A stretch of DNA of 42,103 nucleotides from Alphaproteobacteria bacterium (GCA_030740435.1 JASLXG010000007.1:1-42103); one strand, 5' to 3'; counted from the stretch's first letter, positions 33,072 to 41,646 are shown. The notes: generated by a model not told the origin, from the letters alone. A program made the numbers and translations.

Positions 33072-33682
33072 TGCGGCGTGACCACTGCCTCGAGATCCTG
33101 GCCCGGCACCACGATGGAGAGATCGTCGTGGCCGCCTATCAGGCCGCTTTCGAATGGCAGGTCATCAAACCGGGACCGTTGAATTTCCTTTCGACGGGAG
33201 CCATGGGACAGGCCTCGTCCCACGCGCTCGGTTTCGCCCTGGGTCGGCCCGACAAGCGCGTCATCGTGCTCGATGGTGACGGCAGCTTGCTGATGAACCT
33301 GGGCAGTTTGGTGACCATCGCCAACGCGGCGCCGAGCAACCTGGTCCATATCCTCTGCCAAAACGGCACCTACGAGGCCAATGGCGGCCACCCCATACCG
33401 GGCCAGGGCGTGGTCAATTTTGCCGACCTGGCCCGGGCGGCCGGTTACCGGAGCGTCCACGAGGTGGCAAATCTCTATCACTGGGAAGCCGCGGCCGGCG
33501 GCATCATCGCCGAAACGGGACCGGTCTTCGTCGATCTCAAGGTCGAGCAAGGCGAGGCCTACCCGATGGACTTCTCCACCCTGCACAGCCTGGAGCAGCA
33601 GCAAGAGTTCCGTCAGGCGCTGCAGGCCGAGGCGCCGTCCCCCCCCACCCTGGCCCTCCCCCACAAGGAGGGAGGGAGCTAA
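33068..33682 (+). CDS. TPP-dependent decarboxylase beta half, ComE/phosphonopyruvate decarboxylase-like
   Basis: 204 residues. The C-terminal TPP-binding domain shows GAMGQASSHALGFALG and the TPP/Mg motif LDGDGSLLMNLGS (GDG at 70-72), with Asn99 in CQNGTYEANGG. It pairs with the ComD-like alpha half; the genes overlap by 4 bp. Residues from about 186 (SPPTLALPHKEGG) come from an intergenic repeat and terminator stem rather than family sequence, so the protein is extended by read-through into that repeat. Start ATG 33068 or ATG 33071. The substrate could be sulfopyruvate, phosphonopyruvate or another 3-substituted pyruvate. Confidence 0.78.
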   Translation: MMRRDHCLEILARHHDGEIVVAAYQAAFEWQVIKPGPLNFLSTGAMGQASSHALGFALGRPDKRVIVLDGDGSLLMNLGSLVTIANAAPSNLVHILCQNGTYEANGGHPIPGQGVVNFADLARAAGYRSVHEVANLYHWEAAAGGIIAETGPVFVDLKVEQGEAYPMDFSTLHSLEQQQEFRQALQAEAPSPPTLALPHKEGGS

Positions 33683-33689
33683 TTTTTTT
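33654..33689 (+). terminator. Probable terminator overlapping the comE-like stop
   Basis: CCCTCCC (33654-33660) pairs with GGGAGGG (33670-33676), followed after six bases by seven Ts (33683-33689). The stem is part of a pyrimidine-rich repeat common in alphaproteobacteria and encodes the C-terminal tail of the ComE-like protein. Confidence 0.5.
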
Positions 33690-33703
33690 GCCCCTCCCCC
33701 TTG

Positions 33704-34024
33704 ATGGGGCTAAGGGATGCACACATCTTCAAGGGCGCAGCCAGTTGAAGCACGGGGAATTGACCACAGAGGCACAGAGGCACAGAGAGAGTTTTCAGGG
33801 CGCGCCGTGGCGGAATCTTCATGAGCCACCGGCTCTCAGCTGTCTTTTTGCCGGACACTGCCCTAGCGATGCAGGTATCAAGACTCTTCCTTGGCGATAA
33901 CACCGGCCAGGCGACCGACGCCATTGGCCTCTTGGCAAATCTCTGTGCCTCTGTGCCTCTGTGGTCAATTCCCCGTGCTTCAACTGGCTGCGCCCTTGAA
34001 GATGTGTGCATCCCTTAGCCCCAT
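33704..34024. repeat. 321-bp element with perfect 85-bp inverted repeats
   Basis: 33704-33788 and 33940-34024 are exact reverse complements, enclosing a 151-bp core with no convincing gene. The inner part of each arm holds direct copies of CACAGAGG, a motif often seen in extragenic repeats. Perfect arms suggest a recent origin, such as a MITE or a mobilised REP-like unit. The following 34025-34166 shows no gene. Confidence 0.85.
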
Positions 34025-34166
34025 GCGGGGGGCGGCTTAGCGCCGATCGCAAAGTTTGGTTTTTGCTGCTTGGTATTAGTGCAACGGGAGCAACGCGACC
34101 AGCCGCTACTGCGGCGCGCCCGCGCAGGCAGCGGAGCGGAGCGGAGCCGCCGTGAGCGACAAGAAT

Positions 34167-34200
34167 CCTGAAGCGGATCTCGGACGAGATCCGCTTCAGG
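34167..34200 (-). terminator. Palindrome overlapping the stop of the secreted-protein gene
   Basis: CCTGAAGCGGATCT (34167-34180) pairs exactly with 34187-34200 across a CGGACG loop, and the stop of the minus-strand gene lies inside the right arm. There is no clear T-run after the stem on the minus strand, so it may be a stabilising hairpin rather than a true terminator. Confidence 0.5.
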
Positions 34201-34948
34201 GATACGCCAGCTTGAGCTTGTAGGTATAGGCGCCGAAGGTAACTTTGGCGCCATCGGCGAAGTGTTCCTTGCTCTTGTCCAGCTTGCCGTCGTGGTCGAG
34301 GTCGATCCACAGGCCGTCGTTCTTGAACAGGCCATCGTGGCCGCGGCTCTCGAAGGCGATGGCCTGGTAGCGTTCGGCGCCGATGCGGATCCAGGCGCCG
34401 TAGTAGCACTGGGCATAGAAGCGCGGCCAGTTCTTGCCGCCGCTTTGGTTGACGAAAAACCACACCCGGTAGGGCCGCTGGGCGACGCTGCGCGGGCCGG
34501 CCACGTCGATCATGACGTCGAAGGCCGCCGCCATCTTGCCGGTGCCCTGGTTGCGGATGGGGCCGCCGTCGTCGGTCAAGTCCTCGTTGTTGTTGCGGTC
34601 GACCCAGACCGACCAGGTCTGGTTGTCGAGGTCGTCGAGCACGAAGCTGATGCGCCGGTCCTGGCCGTTGCCCAGCGGCAGGAAGCCATGCAGCACCTTT
34701 TTGGAGAGGTACTTGGGCTGGCGCTTGAGTTTCTCGTAGGGCTTGCCGGCGAGGCCGATGGCAATGCTATGGCCAGCCGCCAACCTCAGGGGAAAGCCCT
34801 TCTTGACGTAGGTGAACTGGGAATAGATGTCGACCGCCAGTTGCTGCTGGGCACCGGCGGCCGGGGCCACCAGGCAGATAGCCAGGCCGGAAAATACGGC
34901 CGCCAGCCGCAGCGCGGACCGGCGGCGAAGCGAAATCGCGCAAGTCAT
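34196..34948 (-). CDS. Secreted protein of unknown function with two acidic loops
   Basis: 250 residues. A signal peptide is clear (RRR, then [23 protein letters not shown], cleavage near residue 33), so the mature protein is exported. I do not recognise the family. Two Asp/Asn-rich segments resemble calcium-binding loops: [14 protein letters not shown] (about 116-129) and DLDHDGKLD (216-224). The rest is beta-rich with many aromatic residues. The reading frame and codon use match the neighbours, and a GGGAG site precedes the ATG. It stands alone between the 85-bp inverted repeat and glmM. Confidence 0.75.
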   Translation of the reverse strand: MTCAISLRRRSALRLAAVFSGLAICLVAPAAGAQQQLAVDIYSQFTYVKKGFPLRLAAGHSIAIGLAGKPYEKLKRQPKYLSKKVLHGFLPLGNGQDRRISFVLDDLDNQTWSVWVDRNNNEDLTDDGGPIRNQGTGKMAAAFDVMIDVAGPRSVAQRPYRVWFFVNQSGGKNWPRFYAQCYYGAWIRIGAERYQAIAFESRGHDGLFKNDGLWIDLDHDGKLDKSKEHFADGAKVTFGAYTYKLKLAYP

Positions 34949-35058
34949 GGCCGGAACTCCCTGTCCGTTTCGCCAATTGTGCCGTTTCCTGGGCTCTCGG
35001 GCAACGTGGCGTTGACGGCGATGATTCCCTTGACGCCGCGTATGGGTTAAAACCAGCC

Positions 35059-36423
35059 ATGACCCGCGCCTATTTCGGCACCGACGGCATCCGCGGCACG
35101 GCCAACCGCCATCCCATGACGGCGGAGGTGGCGTTGCGCGTCGGCATGGCGGCGGGCCGGCGTTTCATTCGTGGCAGCCACCGCCACCGCGTCGTCATCG
35201 GCAAGGACACGCGGCTTTCGGGATATCTGCTGGAGCCCGCGCTGACCGCCGGCTTCGTCGCCGTCGGCATGGACGTCACCCTGGCCGGTCCCCTGCCGAC
35301 GCCGGCCGTGGCCATGTTGACGCGTTCGCTGCGGGCCGATCTCGGCGTCGTCATTTCGGCCTCCCACAACCCCTACCAGGACAACGGCATCAAGCTTTTC
35401 GGGCCCGACGGCTACAAGCTCTCGGACGAGGTCGAGTTGGAGATCGAGGCCCACATGGACGACCGCCTGGACGAAGGCCTGGCGGCACCCGACCGGCTCG
35501 GCCGGGCCCAGCGGCTGGACGACGCCGAAGGCCGCTACATCGAATTCGTCAAGGGCACCTTTCCCCGCCGGCGCACGCTGGACGGCATCAAGATCGTCAT
35601 CGATTGTGCCAACGGCGCCGCCTACAAGGTGGCTCCCACGGTGCTTTGGGAACTGGGCGCCGAGGTGGTGGCGATGGGTTATGCGCCCGACGGCTTCAAC
35701 ATCAACCAGGGTTGCGGCTCGACCCACCCCGAGGCCATGGCCAGCCAGGTGGTGGCCCATGGCGCCCAGCTCGGCGTGGCGCTCGATGGCGACGCCGACC
35801 GCCTGGTGCTCTCCGACGAACACGGCGAACTGATCGACGGCGATCAGTTGATGGCCCTGATCGCGGCGCATTGGCAAGAGAGCGGCAAGCTCGCGGGCAA
35901 CGGCGTCGTCGCCACGGTGATGTCCAATCTCGGCCTCGAGCGCCATCTCCAGGGGCTGGGGCTTGATCTCGTTCGCACCCAGGTCGGCGACCGCTACGTC
36001 GTCGAGCAGATGCGCCGCCAGGGCTTCAACTTGGGCGGCGAGCAATCGGGCCATATCGTGCTCAGCGACTACGTCACCACCGGCGACGGCCTGATCGCGG
36101 CGCTGCAGGCTCTGACCGTGATCGTCGAGGCCGAACGGCCGGCCTCCGAGGTGCTGCGCCGCTTCGAGCCCCTGCCCCAGTGCCTCAAGAACGTGCGCAG
36201 CGACGGCCAGGCGCTTGAGGACAGCGGGGTCAAATCGGCCCTGGCCGCGGCCGAAGCTCGGCTGGGAACGTCGGGCCGGCTGCTGGTGCGGCCCTCGGGC
36301 ACCGAGCCCTTGATCCGGGTGATGGCCGAGGGCGAGGACGAGGTGCTGATCGAGGCCGTGGTCGACGACCTGATCGCCGCCGTCGCCGCCGCCAACGGCG
36401 CCGGCGGTGGCAGCGCGGAGTAG
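35059..36423 (+). CDS. glmM: Phosphoglucosamine mutase
   Basis: 454 residues, full length. It converts glucosamine-6-phosphate to glucosamine-1-phosphate for UDP-GlcNAc synthesis. It has the start [12 protein letters not shown], the phosphoserine loop [14 protein letters not shown] with Ser102 (same number as the E. coli enzyme), the Mg-binding LDGDADR, GGEQSGH and the C-terminal phosphate-binding [12 protein letters not shown]. It is the first gene of a tight six-gene run. Assignment is firm. Confidence 0.95.
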   Translation: MTRAYFGTDGIRGTANRHPMTAEVALRVGMAAGRRFIRGSHRHRVVIGKDTRLSGYLLEPALTAGFVAVGMDVTLAGPLPTPAVAMLTRSLRADLGVVISASHNPYQDNGIKLFGPDGYKLSDEVELEIEAHMDDRLDEGLAAPDRLGRAQRLDDAEGRYIEFVKGTFPRRRTLDGIKIVIDCANGAAYKVAPTVLWELGAEVVAMGYAPDGFNINQGCGSTHPEAMASQVVAHGAQLGVALDGDADRLVLSDEHGELIDGDQLMALIAAHWQESGKLAGNGVVATVMSNLGLERHLQGLGLDLVRTQVGDRYVVEQMRRQGFNLGGEQSGHIVLSDYVTTGDGLIAALQALTVIVEAERPASEVLRRFEPLPQCLKNVRSDGQALEDSGVKSALAAAEARLGTSGRLLVRPSGTEPLIRVMAEGEDEVLIEAVVDDLIAAVAAANGAGGGSAE

Positions 36424-36426
36424 GCC

Positions 36427-37230
36427 GTGCAGGGCCGCGTGCTGATCATCGCCGGTTCCGATTCCGGGGGCGGTGCCGGGTTGCAGGCCGACCTCAAAAC
36501 CGTCACCGCGCTGGGCGGCTACGGCGCCACCGCGGTAACCGCGCTGACGGCCCAGGACACCACCGGCGTGCATGGCATCTTCGAGGTGCCGCCCGCCTTC
36601 ATCGCGCAACAGATCGAGGTCGTGCTGGCCGACATCGGCGCCGACTGCATCAAGACCGGCATGCTGCACTCGGCCGACGTCATCGCCACCGTGGTCGCCT
36701 GCCTCGAGGCCCGGGCGCCGGCGGTGCCGCTGGTGGTCGATCCGGTGATGGTGGCCAAGGGAGGGGCGCGGCTGTTGCTCGAGGAGGCCGAGGCGGCGCT
36801 GCGCCAGGAGCTGCTGCCCCGGGCCACGCTGCTCACCCCCAACCTGCCCGAGGCCGAGGTGCTGTGCGGCCAGAAGATCGCCGACGAAGGCGCCATGGCC
36901 GAGGCCGGAACCAAGCTCTGCGAGCTGGGGCCGGAGGCCGTACTGATGAAGGGCGGCCATCTGGAGGGCGATGTGGTCAGCGATATTCTGGTCACCAAGG
37001 TCGGCTTCGAGCGCTTTTCGTCCCCGCGCATCGAGAGCCGCCACACCCACGGCACCGGTTGCACGCTGGCCTCGGCCCTAGCCGTCGGCCTGGCCCAGGG
37101 ACTCGAGCTCGAGGCCGCCGTGACCCGGGCTCGCGCATACGTGCACAAGGCCATCCTTCGAGCGCCGGGCCTGGGCGCCGGCCACGGCCCGCTCGACCAC
37201 GGCCACACCATGAATCCCGAGACCTCGTGA
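36427..37230 (+). CDS. thiD: Hydroxymethylpyrimidine/phosphomethylpyrimidine kinase
   Basis: 267-residue ribokinase-fold enzyme that phosphorylates HMP twice in thiamine synthesis. It shows the N-terminal LIIAGSDSGGGAGLQADLKT, VVDPVMVAKGG, LTPNLPEAEVL, and the anion-hole/catalytic segment HTHGTGCTLASALA. GTG 36427 starts 3 bp after the glmM stop, indicating coupling. The TPP enzyme genes elsewhere in the window create no special link. Confidence 0.92.
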   Translation: MQGRVLIIAGSDSGGGAGLQADLKTVTALGGYGATAVTALTAQDTTGVHGIFEVPPAFIAQQIEVVLADIGADCIKTGMLHSADVIATVVACLEARAPAVPLVVDPVMVAKGGARLLLEEAEAALRQELLPRATLLTPNLPEAEVLCGQKIADEGAMAEAGTKLCELGPEAVLMKGGHLEGDVVSDILVTKVGFERFSSPRIESRHTHGTGCTLASALAVGLAQGLELEAAVTRARAYVHKAILRAPGLGAGHGPLDHGHTMNPETS

Positions 37231-37240
37231 GAGCGGAGCG

Positions 37241-37723
37241 ATGGAACGCAGCCTGACCATCAGCTGGGACGACCCGGCGGCCTATGCCGAGCTTCCCGCC
37301 GACATGAGCTTCCTCGACATCTTCCGCGCCGTGGCGGCCGGCGAGCTGCCCCAGGCGCCCATCGGCCGCCTCATGGGCTTCGAGATCCTCGAGGTCGAGG
37401 AAGGCCGCGCCGTGGTCACCGGCCGGCCTGGTGAGCAGCACTGCAACCCCAACGGCTACGCCCACGGCGGCTATGCCGCGACGCTGCTGGATGCCGCCAT
37501 GTACTGCGCCATCGCCACTTCGCTTAGGGACCGCACGCCGTGGACCACCATCGAACTCAAGATCAACTACATCCGGCCGCTGGGCCCGGCCACCGGGCTG
37601 GTGCGGGCCGAGGGCCGGGCCATCCACGTCGGCCGCCGCGCCGGCACGGCCGAGGGCCGGCTTTTGGATGCCGCGGGCAAGCTTTACGCGCACGGCACCA
37701 CGAGCTGCATGGTCGGAGCCTGA
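37241..37723 (+). CDS. PaaI-family (hotdog-fold) thioesterase
   Basis: 160 residues. The hotdog core NPNGYAHGGYAATLLDAAMYCAI holds the characteristic HGG and Asp of PaaI/YdiI-type acyl-CoA thioesterases. The later TIELKINYIRPLGPATGLVRAEG and VGRRAGTAEGRLLDAAGKLYAHGTTSC are typical strands. It probably hydrolyses an aromatic or short acyl-CoA. It starts 10 bp after thiD; the acyl group is unknown. Confidence 0.87.
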   Translation: MERSLTISWDDPAAYAELPADMSFLDIFRAVAAGELPQAPIGRLMGFEILEVEEGRAVVTGRPGEQHCNPNGYAHGGYAATLLDAAMYCAIATSLRDRTPWTTIELKINYIRPLGPATGLVRAEGRAIHVGRRAGTAEGRLLDAAGKLYAHGTTSCMVGA

Positions 37724-37736
37724 AGGGGGAAGCGCC

Positions 37737-38516
37737 ATGAAAATTCCGCTCTACCAGATCGACGCCTTCACGGACCGCGTCTTCGCCGGCAATCCGGCCG
37801 CCGTCTGCCCGCTTGAGACCTGGCCGGGCGACGACCTGATGCAATTCGTGGCCAGCGAGAACAATCTTTCCGAGACCGCCTTCTTCGTCGGCCGTGAAGG
37901 GCGCTACGAGTTGCGCTGGTTCACGCCGGCGGCCGAGGTCGATCTCTGCGGCCACGCCACCTTGGCGACGGCGCATCTGATCTTCAGCCGGCTCGAGCCG
38001 GGACTGGAAAAGCTGGCCTTCGAAACCCGTTCGGGCACGCTTCAGGTGGAGCGCGAGGGCGAGCGGCTGGTGATGGATTTCCCCGCTCTGCCGGGCCAGC
38101 CGGTGGCGCCGCCGCCGGCCCTGGTGGCGGGCCTGGGGATCGAGCCCGAGGCCGTGCTGGGGGCCGACGATTATCTTGCGCTGCTGGCCGACGAGGCGGC
38201 GGTGCGCACGCTCGAGCCCGATTTCGCGGCGCTGGCGCAGCTCGACCGGCGCGGCCTCATCGTCACTGCGGCCGGTTCGGACTGCGATTTCGTCTCGCGC
38301 TTTTTTGCCCCCCGCTATGGCATTCCCGAGGACCCGGTGACGGGCTCGGCGCACTGCACGCTGGTGCCCTACTGGTCGGCGCGCCTGGGCCAGAGCGAGC
38401 TTCATGCCCGCCAGCTTTCGGCCCGGGGCGGCGAGCTCTGGTGCCGGGACCAGGGTGCGCGCATCAAGATCGCCGGCCAATGCGCCTTTTTCCTGCAGGG
38501 CGAGATCGATGTCTGA
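37737..38516 (+). CDS. PhzF-family isomerase/epimerase-like protein
   Basis: 259 residues. IDAFTDRVFAGNPAAVC at the start, the catalytic Glu46 in NNLSETAFFV, and FTPAAEVDLCGHATLATAH with DPVTGSAHC near the C-terminus mark the diaminopimelate-epimerase-like PhzF fold. No phenazine genes are near, so the reaction is unknown. ATG 37737 lies 13 bp after the thioesterase stop with a GGGGGAA site. It overlaps the next gene by 8 bp. Confidence 0.87.
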   Translation: MKIPLYQIDAFTDRVFAGNPAAVCPLETWPGDDLMQFVASENNLSETAFFVGREGRYELRWFTPAAEVDLCGHATLATAHLIFSRLEPGLEKLAFETRSGTLQVEREGERLVMDFPALPGQPVAPPPALVAGLGIEPEAVLGADDYLALLADEAAVRTLEPDFAALAQLDRRGLIVTAAGSDCDFVSRFFAPRYGIPEDPVTGSAHCTLVPYWSARLGQSELHARQLSARGGELWCRDQGARIKIAGQCAFFLQGEIDV

Positions 38517-39024
38517 GGCCGAACCGGCACTGAGCGTCGAGATCATCCGGGCCCGAAGCCCAGACGACCAGGCCGAGGTCAAGGCGCTGTTTCTGGAGTA
38601 CGCCCAATCCCTCGATTTCAGCCTCTGCTTTCAGGATTTCGACCGCGAGATGGAGACTTTCCCCGGAATGTATGGGCCGCCGGACGGGCTCTTGCTGCTG
38701 GCCCGGGTCGATGGCAGCGCCGCCGGAGCCATCGGCCTCAGGTTCGAATCCCAAGCTGGCGGCGGCCGCATTTGCGAGATGAAGCGGCTTTACGCCCGGC
38801 CGGACTTTCGCCGCCTGGGGCTGGGCCGGCGCCTAACGGAAGCGCTGATCAATGGGGCCCGTGAGCTCGGCTACCAGGCCATGCGCCTCGACACCATGCC
38901 CTCGATGATCACGGCCACGGCGCTTTACCGGGCGCTTGGCTTCCGGCCCATCGCCAACTACAACCAGGGCCCGGCCGAACTCAAGCATTTCGAATTGAAC
39001 CTCGAGAAGCCCCCCGCAACATGA
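38509..39024 (+). CDS. GNAT family N-acetyltransferase
   Basis: 171 residues. The acetyl-CoA-binding region is MKRLYARPDFRRLGLGRRLTEALI (motif A, with R-R-L-G-L-G-R in the Q/RxxGxG/A role), followed by YQAMRLDTMPSMITATALYRALGFRPI. The acceptor is unknown. Overlaps on both sides (8 bp with PhzF, 4 bp with the next gene) show that it is translated in the same operon. Confidence 0.87.
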   Translation: MSEAEPALSVEIIRARSPDDQAEVKALFLEYAQSLDFSLCFQDFDREMETFPGMYGPPDGLLLLARVDGSAAGAIGLRFESQAGGGRICEMKRLYARPDFRRLGLGRRLTEALINGARELGYQAMRLDTMPSMITATALYRALGFRPIANYNQGPAELKHFELNLEKPPAT

Positions 39025-40073
39025 CCATCAAGATCGCCGTCATCCCGGGCGACGGCATCGGCCGCGAGGTGGTGCCCGAGGGCATCCGCGTACTCGAAGC
39101 GGCGGGCCGGCGCTTCGGCCTCGACTTCGCCTGGCGGGAATTCAATTGGTCGTGCCAGGACTATCCGCAAAGCGGCCGCATGATGCCCGAGGACGGCATC
39201 GAAACGCTGGCCACCTGCGACGCCATCTACCTCGGCGCGGTGGGCTATCCCGGCGTGCCCGACCACGTCTCGCTGTGGGGCCTGCTGATCCCCATCCGCC
39301 GGGCCTTCAACCAGTACGCCAACGTGCGCCCGGTGCGGCTCTTGGACGGTGTGCGCTCGCCCCTGCGCGACCGGGCGCCGGGCGAAATCGACATGGTCAT
39401 CGTGCGGGAAAACGTCGAGGGCGAATATTCCCAGATCGGCGGTCGGCTCTATGCCGAAAGCGAGGCCGAAACGGTGGTCCAGGAGTCGATCTTCACCCGG
39501 CGCGGCGTCGACCGCATCATGCGGTATGCCTTCAAGTTGGCGCAGGGGCGCCGGCAAAAGGTCACTTCAGCCACCAAATCCAACGGCATCATCCACACCA
39601 TGCCCTTCTGGGACGAACGTTTTTCCGTCGTGGCGGCCGAACACCCGGATATCGAGACCGACCAGTTCCACATCGATATCCTCTGTGCCCACTTCGTACA
39701 GCACCCCGACTGGTTCGACGTGGTGGTGGCCAGCAACCTCTTCGGCGACATTCTCTCGGATCTGGGCCCGGCCGTGGTCGGCGGCATCGGCCTGGCACCC
39801 TCGGCCAACATCAACCCCGCCGGCGACGCGCCCAGCATGTTCGAGCCGGTGCACGGATCCGCCCCCGACATCGCCGGCCAGGGCCTGGCCAACCCGGTGG
39901 CCCAGATCTGGTCGGGCGCCATGATGCTCGAGCATTTGGGCCAGGCCGAGGCGGCGGCGGCCATCGTCGGCGCCATCGAAACGACACTGGCGGATGGCTC
40001 GGCCCACACCCCGGACTTGGGCGGCAAGGCGACGACGGTAGAGGTGGGCCAGGCGATCGCCGAGCGGATCTGA
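39021..40073 (+). CDS. Tartrate dehydrogenase/D-malate dehydrogenase-type (isocitrate/isopropylmalate family)
   Basis: 350 residues. IAVIPGDGIGREVVPEG, NWSCQDYPQSGRMMPEDG, GVPDHVSLWGLLIPIRR, NVRPVRLL, VIVRENVEGEYSQIGGR and the Mg-binding VASNLFGDILSDLGP define the tartrate/D-malate dehydrogenase branch rather than leucine biosynthesis. It is an NAD-linked oxidative decarboxylase of a 2-hydroxyacid. No other tartrate genes are seen. It is the last gene of the six-gene run. Confidence 0.87.
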   Translation: MTIKIAVIPGDGIGREVVPEGIRVLEAAGRRFGLDFAWREFNWSCQDYPQSGRMMPEDGIETLATCDAIYLGAVGYPGVPDHVSLWGLLIPIRRAFNQYANVRPVRLLDGVRSPLRDRAPGEIDMVIVRENVEGEYSQIGGRLYAESEAETVVQESIFTRRGVDRIMRYAFKLAQGRRQKVTSATKSNGIIHTMPFWDERFSVVAAEHPDIETDQFHIDILCAHFVQHPDWFDVVVASNLFGDILSDLGPAVVGGIGLAPSANINPAGDAPSMFEPVHGSAPDIAGQGLANPVAQIWSGAMMLEHLGQAEAAAAIVGAIETTLADGSAHTPDLGGKATTVEVGQAIAERI

Positions 40074-40195
40074 GCCCGCTCCTGCCTCTGCCCCTGCACC
40101 GGCGCTGCCCCCTTTTTCGGCAGGACGAGGCTGACCCGCCCTCCGCCGGCTGATCTCCACCGCCGGCACCTCTTGCCCGCGCATACATCGCAGGG

Positions 40196-40822
40196 TTGGG
40201 TGTTCTGGTCTGGGCCGCGCTTTGGTACCGCAGCGGCGATGATGTGCTGGCCGGCAGGGTCGTCGTCATCGCGGCCGGTTTCGCGCTGGGCGTCGTTCTT
40301 CAGCGCTCGCGGTTCTGTTTCTCGCGGGCCATTCGCGAGCCCCTGATGACCGGTGACGGCGAGCAGAGCAAGGCGGTGATCCTGGCCCTGGCGCTGGGCG
40401 TCCCGCTGGCTTCGCTGATGTTCGCCAAGGAGATCATCGATCCCTATCTGGCCATTCCGGCGACCTTCTGGCTGGGCTCGCTGCTCGGCGGCACGGTCTT
40501 CGGCGTCGGCATGATCCTGGCCGGCGGCTGCGCCTCGGGCTCGCTTTGGCGCATGGGCGAGGGACACCTGAAGCTCTGGGTCGTGGTCTTCTTTTTCGCC
40601 TGGTCGGGCTCCACCTTCAGTGCCGTGCTTCGGCGCTGGGAGGTGATGTCGACGGAAATGACCCTGGACCTGGTCGAGGCCACCAAGGTCGGTTACCAGG
40701 CTTTCCTGCCCGCCATGACCGGCGGCTGGAGCGCCACATATGTGCTCAGCTTCGGCCTCTTGCTGCTCTGGTACGGGCTGGTTCGCTACAACGAATCGAC
40801 CCAGCGTTTCACCGTCTTCTGA
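40196..40822 (+). CDS. YeeE/YedE family (sulfur transport, DUF395-like) membrane protein
   Basis: 208 residues from TTG 40196. It has about five hydrophobic segments and two family motifs, LGVVLQRSRFCFSRAIREP and GMILAGGCASGSLWRMGEGHLKLW, whose Cys residues are those implicated in thiosulfate transport by the YeeE group. The frame stays open upstream to 40154 without an ATG or GTG, and no clear ribosome-binding site is seen, so the start is uncertain and the protein may be short of its first helix. A small c-type cytochrome follows 36 bp later. Confidence 0.7.
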   Translation: MGVLVWAALWYRSGDDVLAGRVVVIAAGFALGVVLQRSRFCFSRAIREPLMTGDGEQSKAVILALALGVPLASLMFAKEIIDPYLAIPATFWLGSLLGGTVFGVGMILAGGCASGSLWRMGEGHLKLWVVVFFFAWSGSTFSAVLRRWEVMSTEMTLDLVEATKVGYQAFLPAMTGGWSATYVLSFGLLLLWYGLVRYNESTQRFTVF

Positions 40823-40858
40823 GCTGCCGAGACGGCTTCGCAAACAATGGAGGTTGGT

Positions 40859-41251
40859 ATGAAAATGAAATCCCATGTGCTGCCAAAACTGCGGCGCAGC
40901 CTTCTTGCGACGTTGGCACTCGTATTGGCCTGGCCCCTGGCGGCTCGCGCCGAGCCGGTCAGTTTCAAAGACGATGTTTTTCCCATCCTCGAACTCAGGT
41001 GCCTGGAATGCCATCAGCCCGGGACCAAGGGTTTCGAGCAGAGCGGCCTGGATCTCCGGACCTACGAGGGACTGATGACGGGAACCAAGCACGGTCCCGT
41101 GGTGGTGCCGCGAAGTGCCTTCACGAGCAACCTGATCGTGGTGGTCGACCACCGTGCCAAGGCCCGTATGCCCCACGAGGGCAAGCGGTTATCGAAGTGC
41201 GAACGGCTGCTTCTGAGATTCTGGGTCGACCAGGGCGCCCGGAACAACTGA
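40859..41251 (+). CDS. Small secreted c-type cytochrome domain protein (PSCyt1-like)
   Basis: 130 residues. A signal peptide (LLATLALVLAWPLAARA) sends it to the periplasm, and one CLECH haem-c site follows in VFPILELRCLECHQPG. Other family positions are GLDLRTYEGLMTG, VVPRSA, ARMPHEGKRLS and LRFWVDQGA. It resembles the PSCyt1 domain found in planctomycetes and others, here as a stand-alone electron carrier. ATG 40859 is preferred because GGAGG at 40849-40853 is then correctly spaced. Its partner could be the adjacent sulfur-type membrane protein. Confidence 0.82.
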   Translation: MKMKSHVLPKLRRSLLATLALVLAWPLAARAEPVSFKDDVFPILELRCLECHQPGTKGFEQSGLDLRTYEGLMTGTKHGPVVVPRSAFTSNLIVVVDHRAKARMPHEGKRLSKCERLLLRFWVDQGARNN

Positions 41252-41505
41252 TACCGAATCCGAATGATTAACCCGCATTTCTACGTTCTCGCCACCTTCC
41301 ATGAGGAGGGACGGCAAGATGTTGCCGAAAAAGGGCAGGTTCTTGCCTGGCGGGGAGGAAGGTGAGTTTCAGGGCCAATCCACGCCGAGGCGATCTCGGC
41401 CAAGCTGACTTGTCGGCGCGTATTCATCACCGGCCGCTACCGCAAGGTGTTGATGGCAGGCCAGCGAATGGCCGCCGCTATCGTCCTGCGGCAACGCGGC
41501 CCGCG
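41252..41505. other. Intergenic region without recognised gene
   Basis: About 250 bp between the cytochrome gene and the palindromic element. A short inverted pair (CACCTTCC at about 41298 and GGAAGGTG at about 41357) is the only structure noticed. No convincing gene is seen. Confidence 0.5.
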
Positions 41506-41633
41506 CTAGAGCATTTCAAGTTTTGTTGGAATCGCCCGGCCACCCGCTCCCCCTCCCAACCACCCACAGGGTACCATTGATGGGTGGTTGGGAGGAGGAG
41601 CGGATGGCCGGGATCAATCTTGAAATGCTCTAG
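41506..41633. repeat. 128-bp palindromic MITE-like element
   Basis: The ends CTAGAGCATTTCAAG and its reverse complement lie at 41506-41520 and 41619-41633. The inner arms CCCTCCCAACCACCCA and complement pair around a 14-base loop (41567-41580), with a few unpaired bases in the left arm. It resembles the alphaproteobacterial CTAG-ended non-autonomous elements and has no gene. Confidence 0.75.
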
Positions 41634-41646
41634 TCTCAACAGTTTC

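Noticed and set aside
37737-38516. Phenazine biosynthesis locus
   Set aside because: A PhzF-like protein alone is common; no phzA-E or phzG homologues are present.
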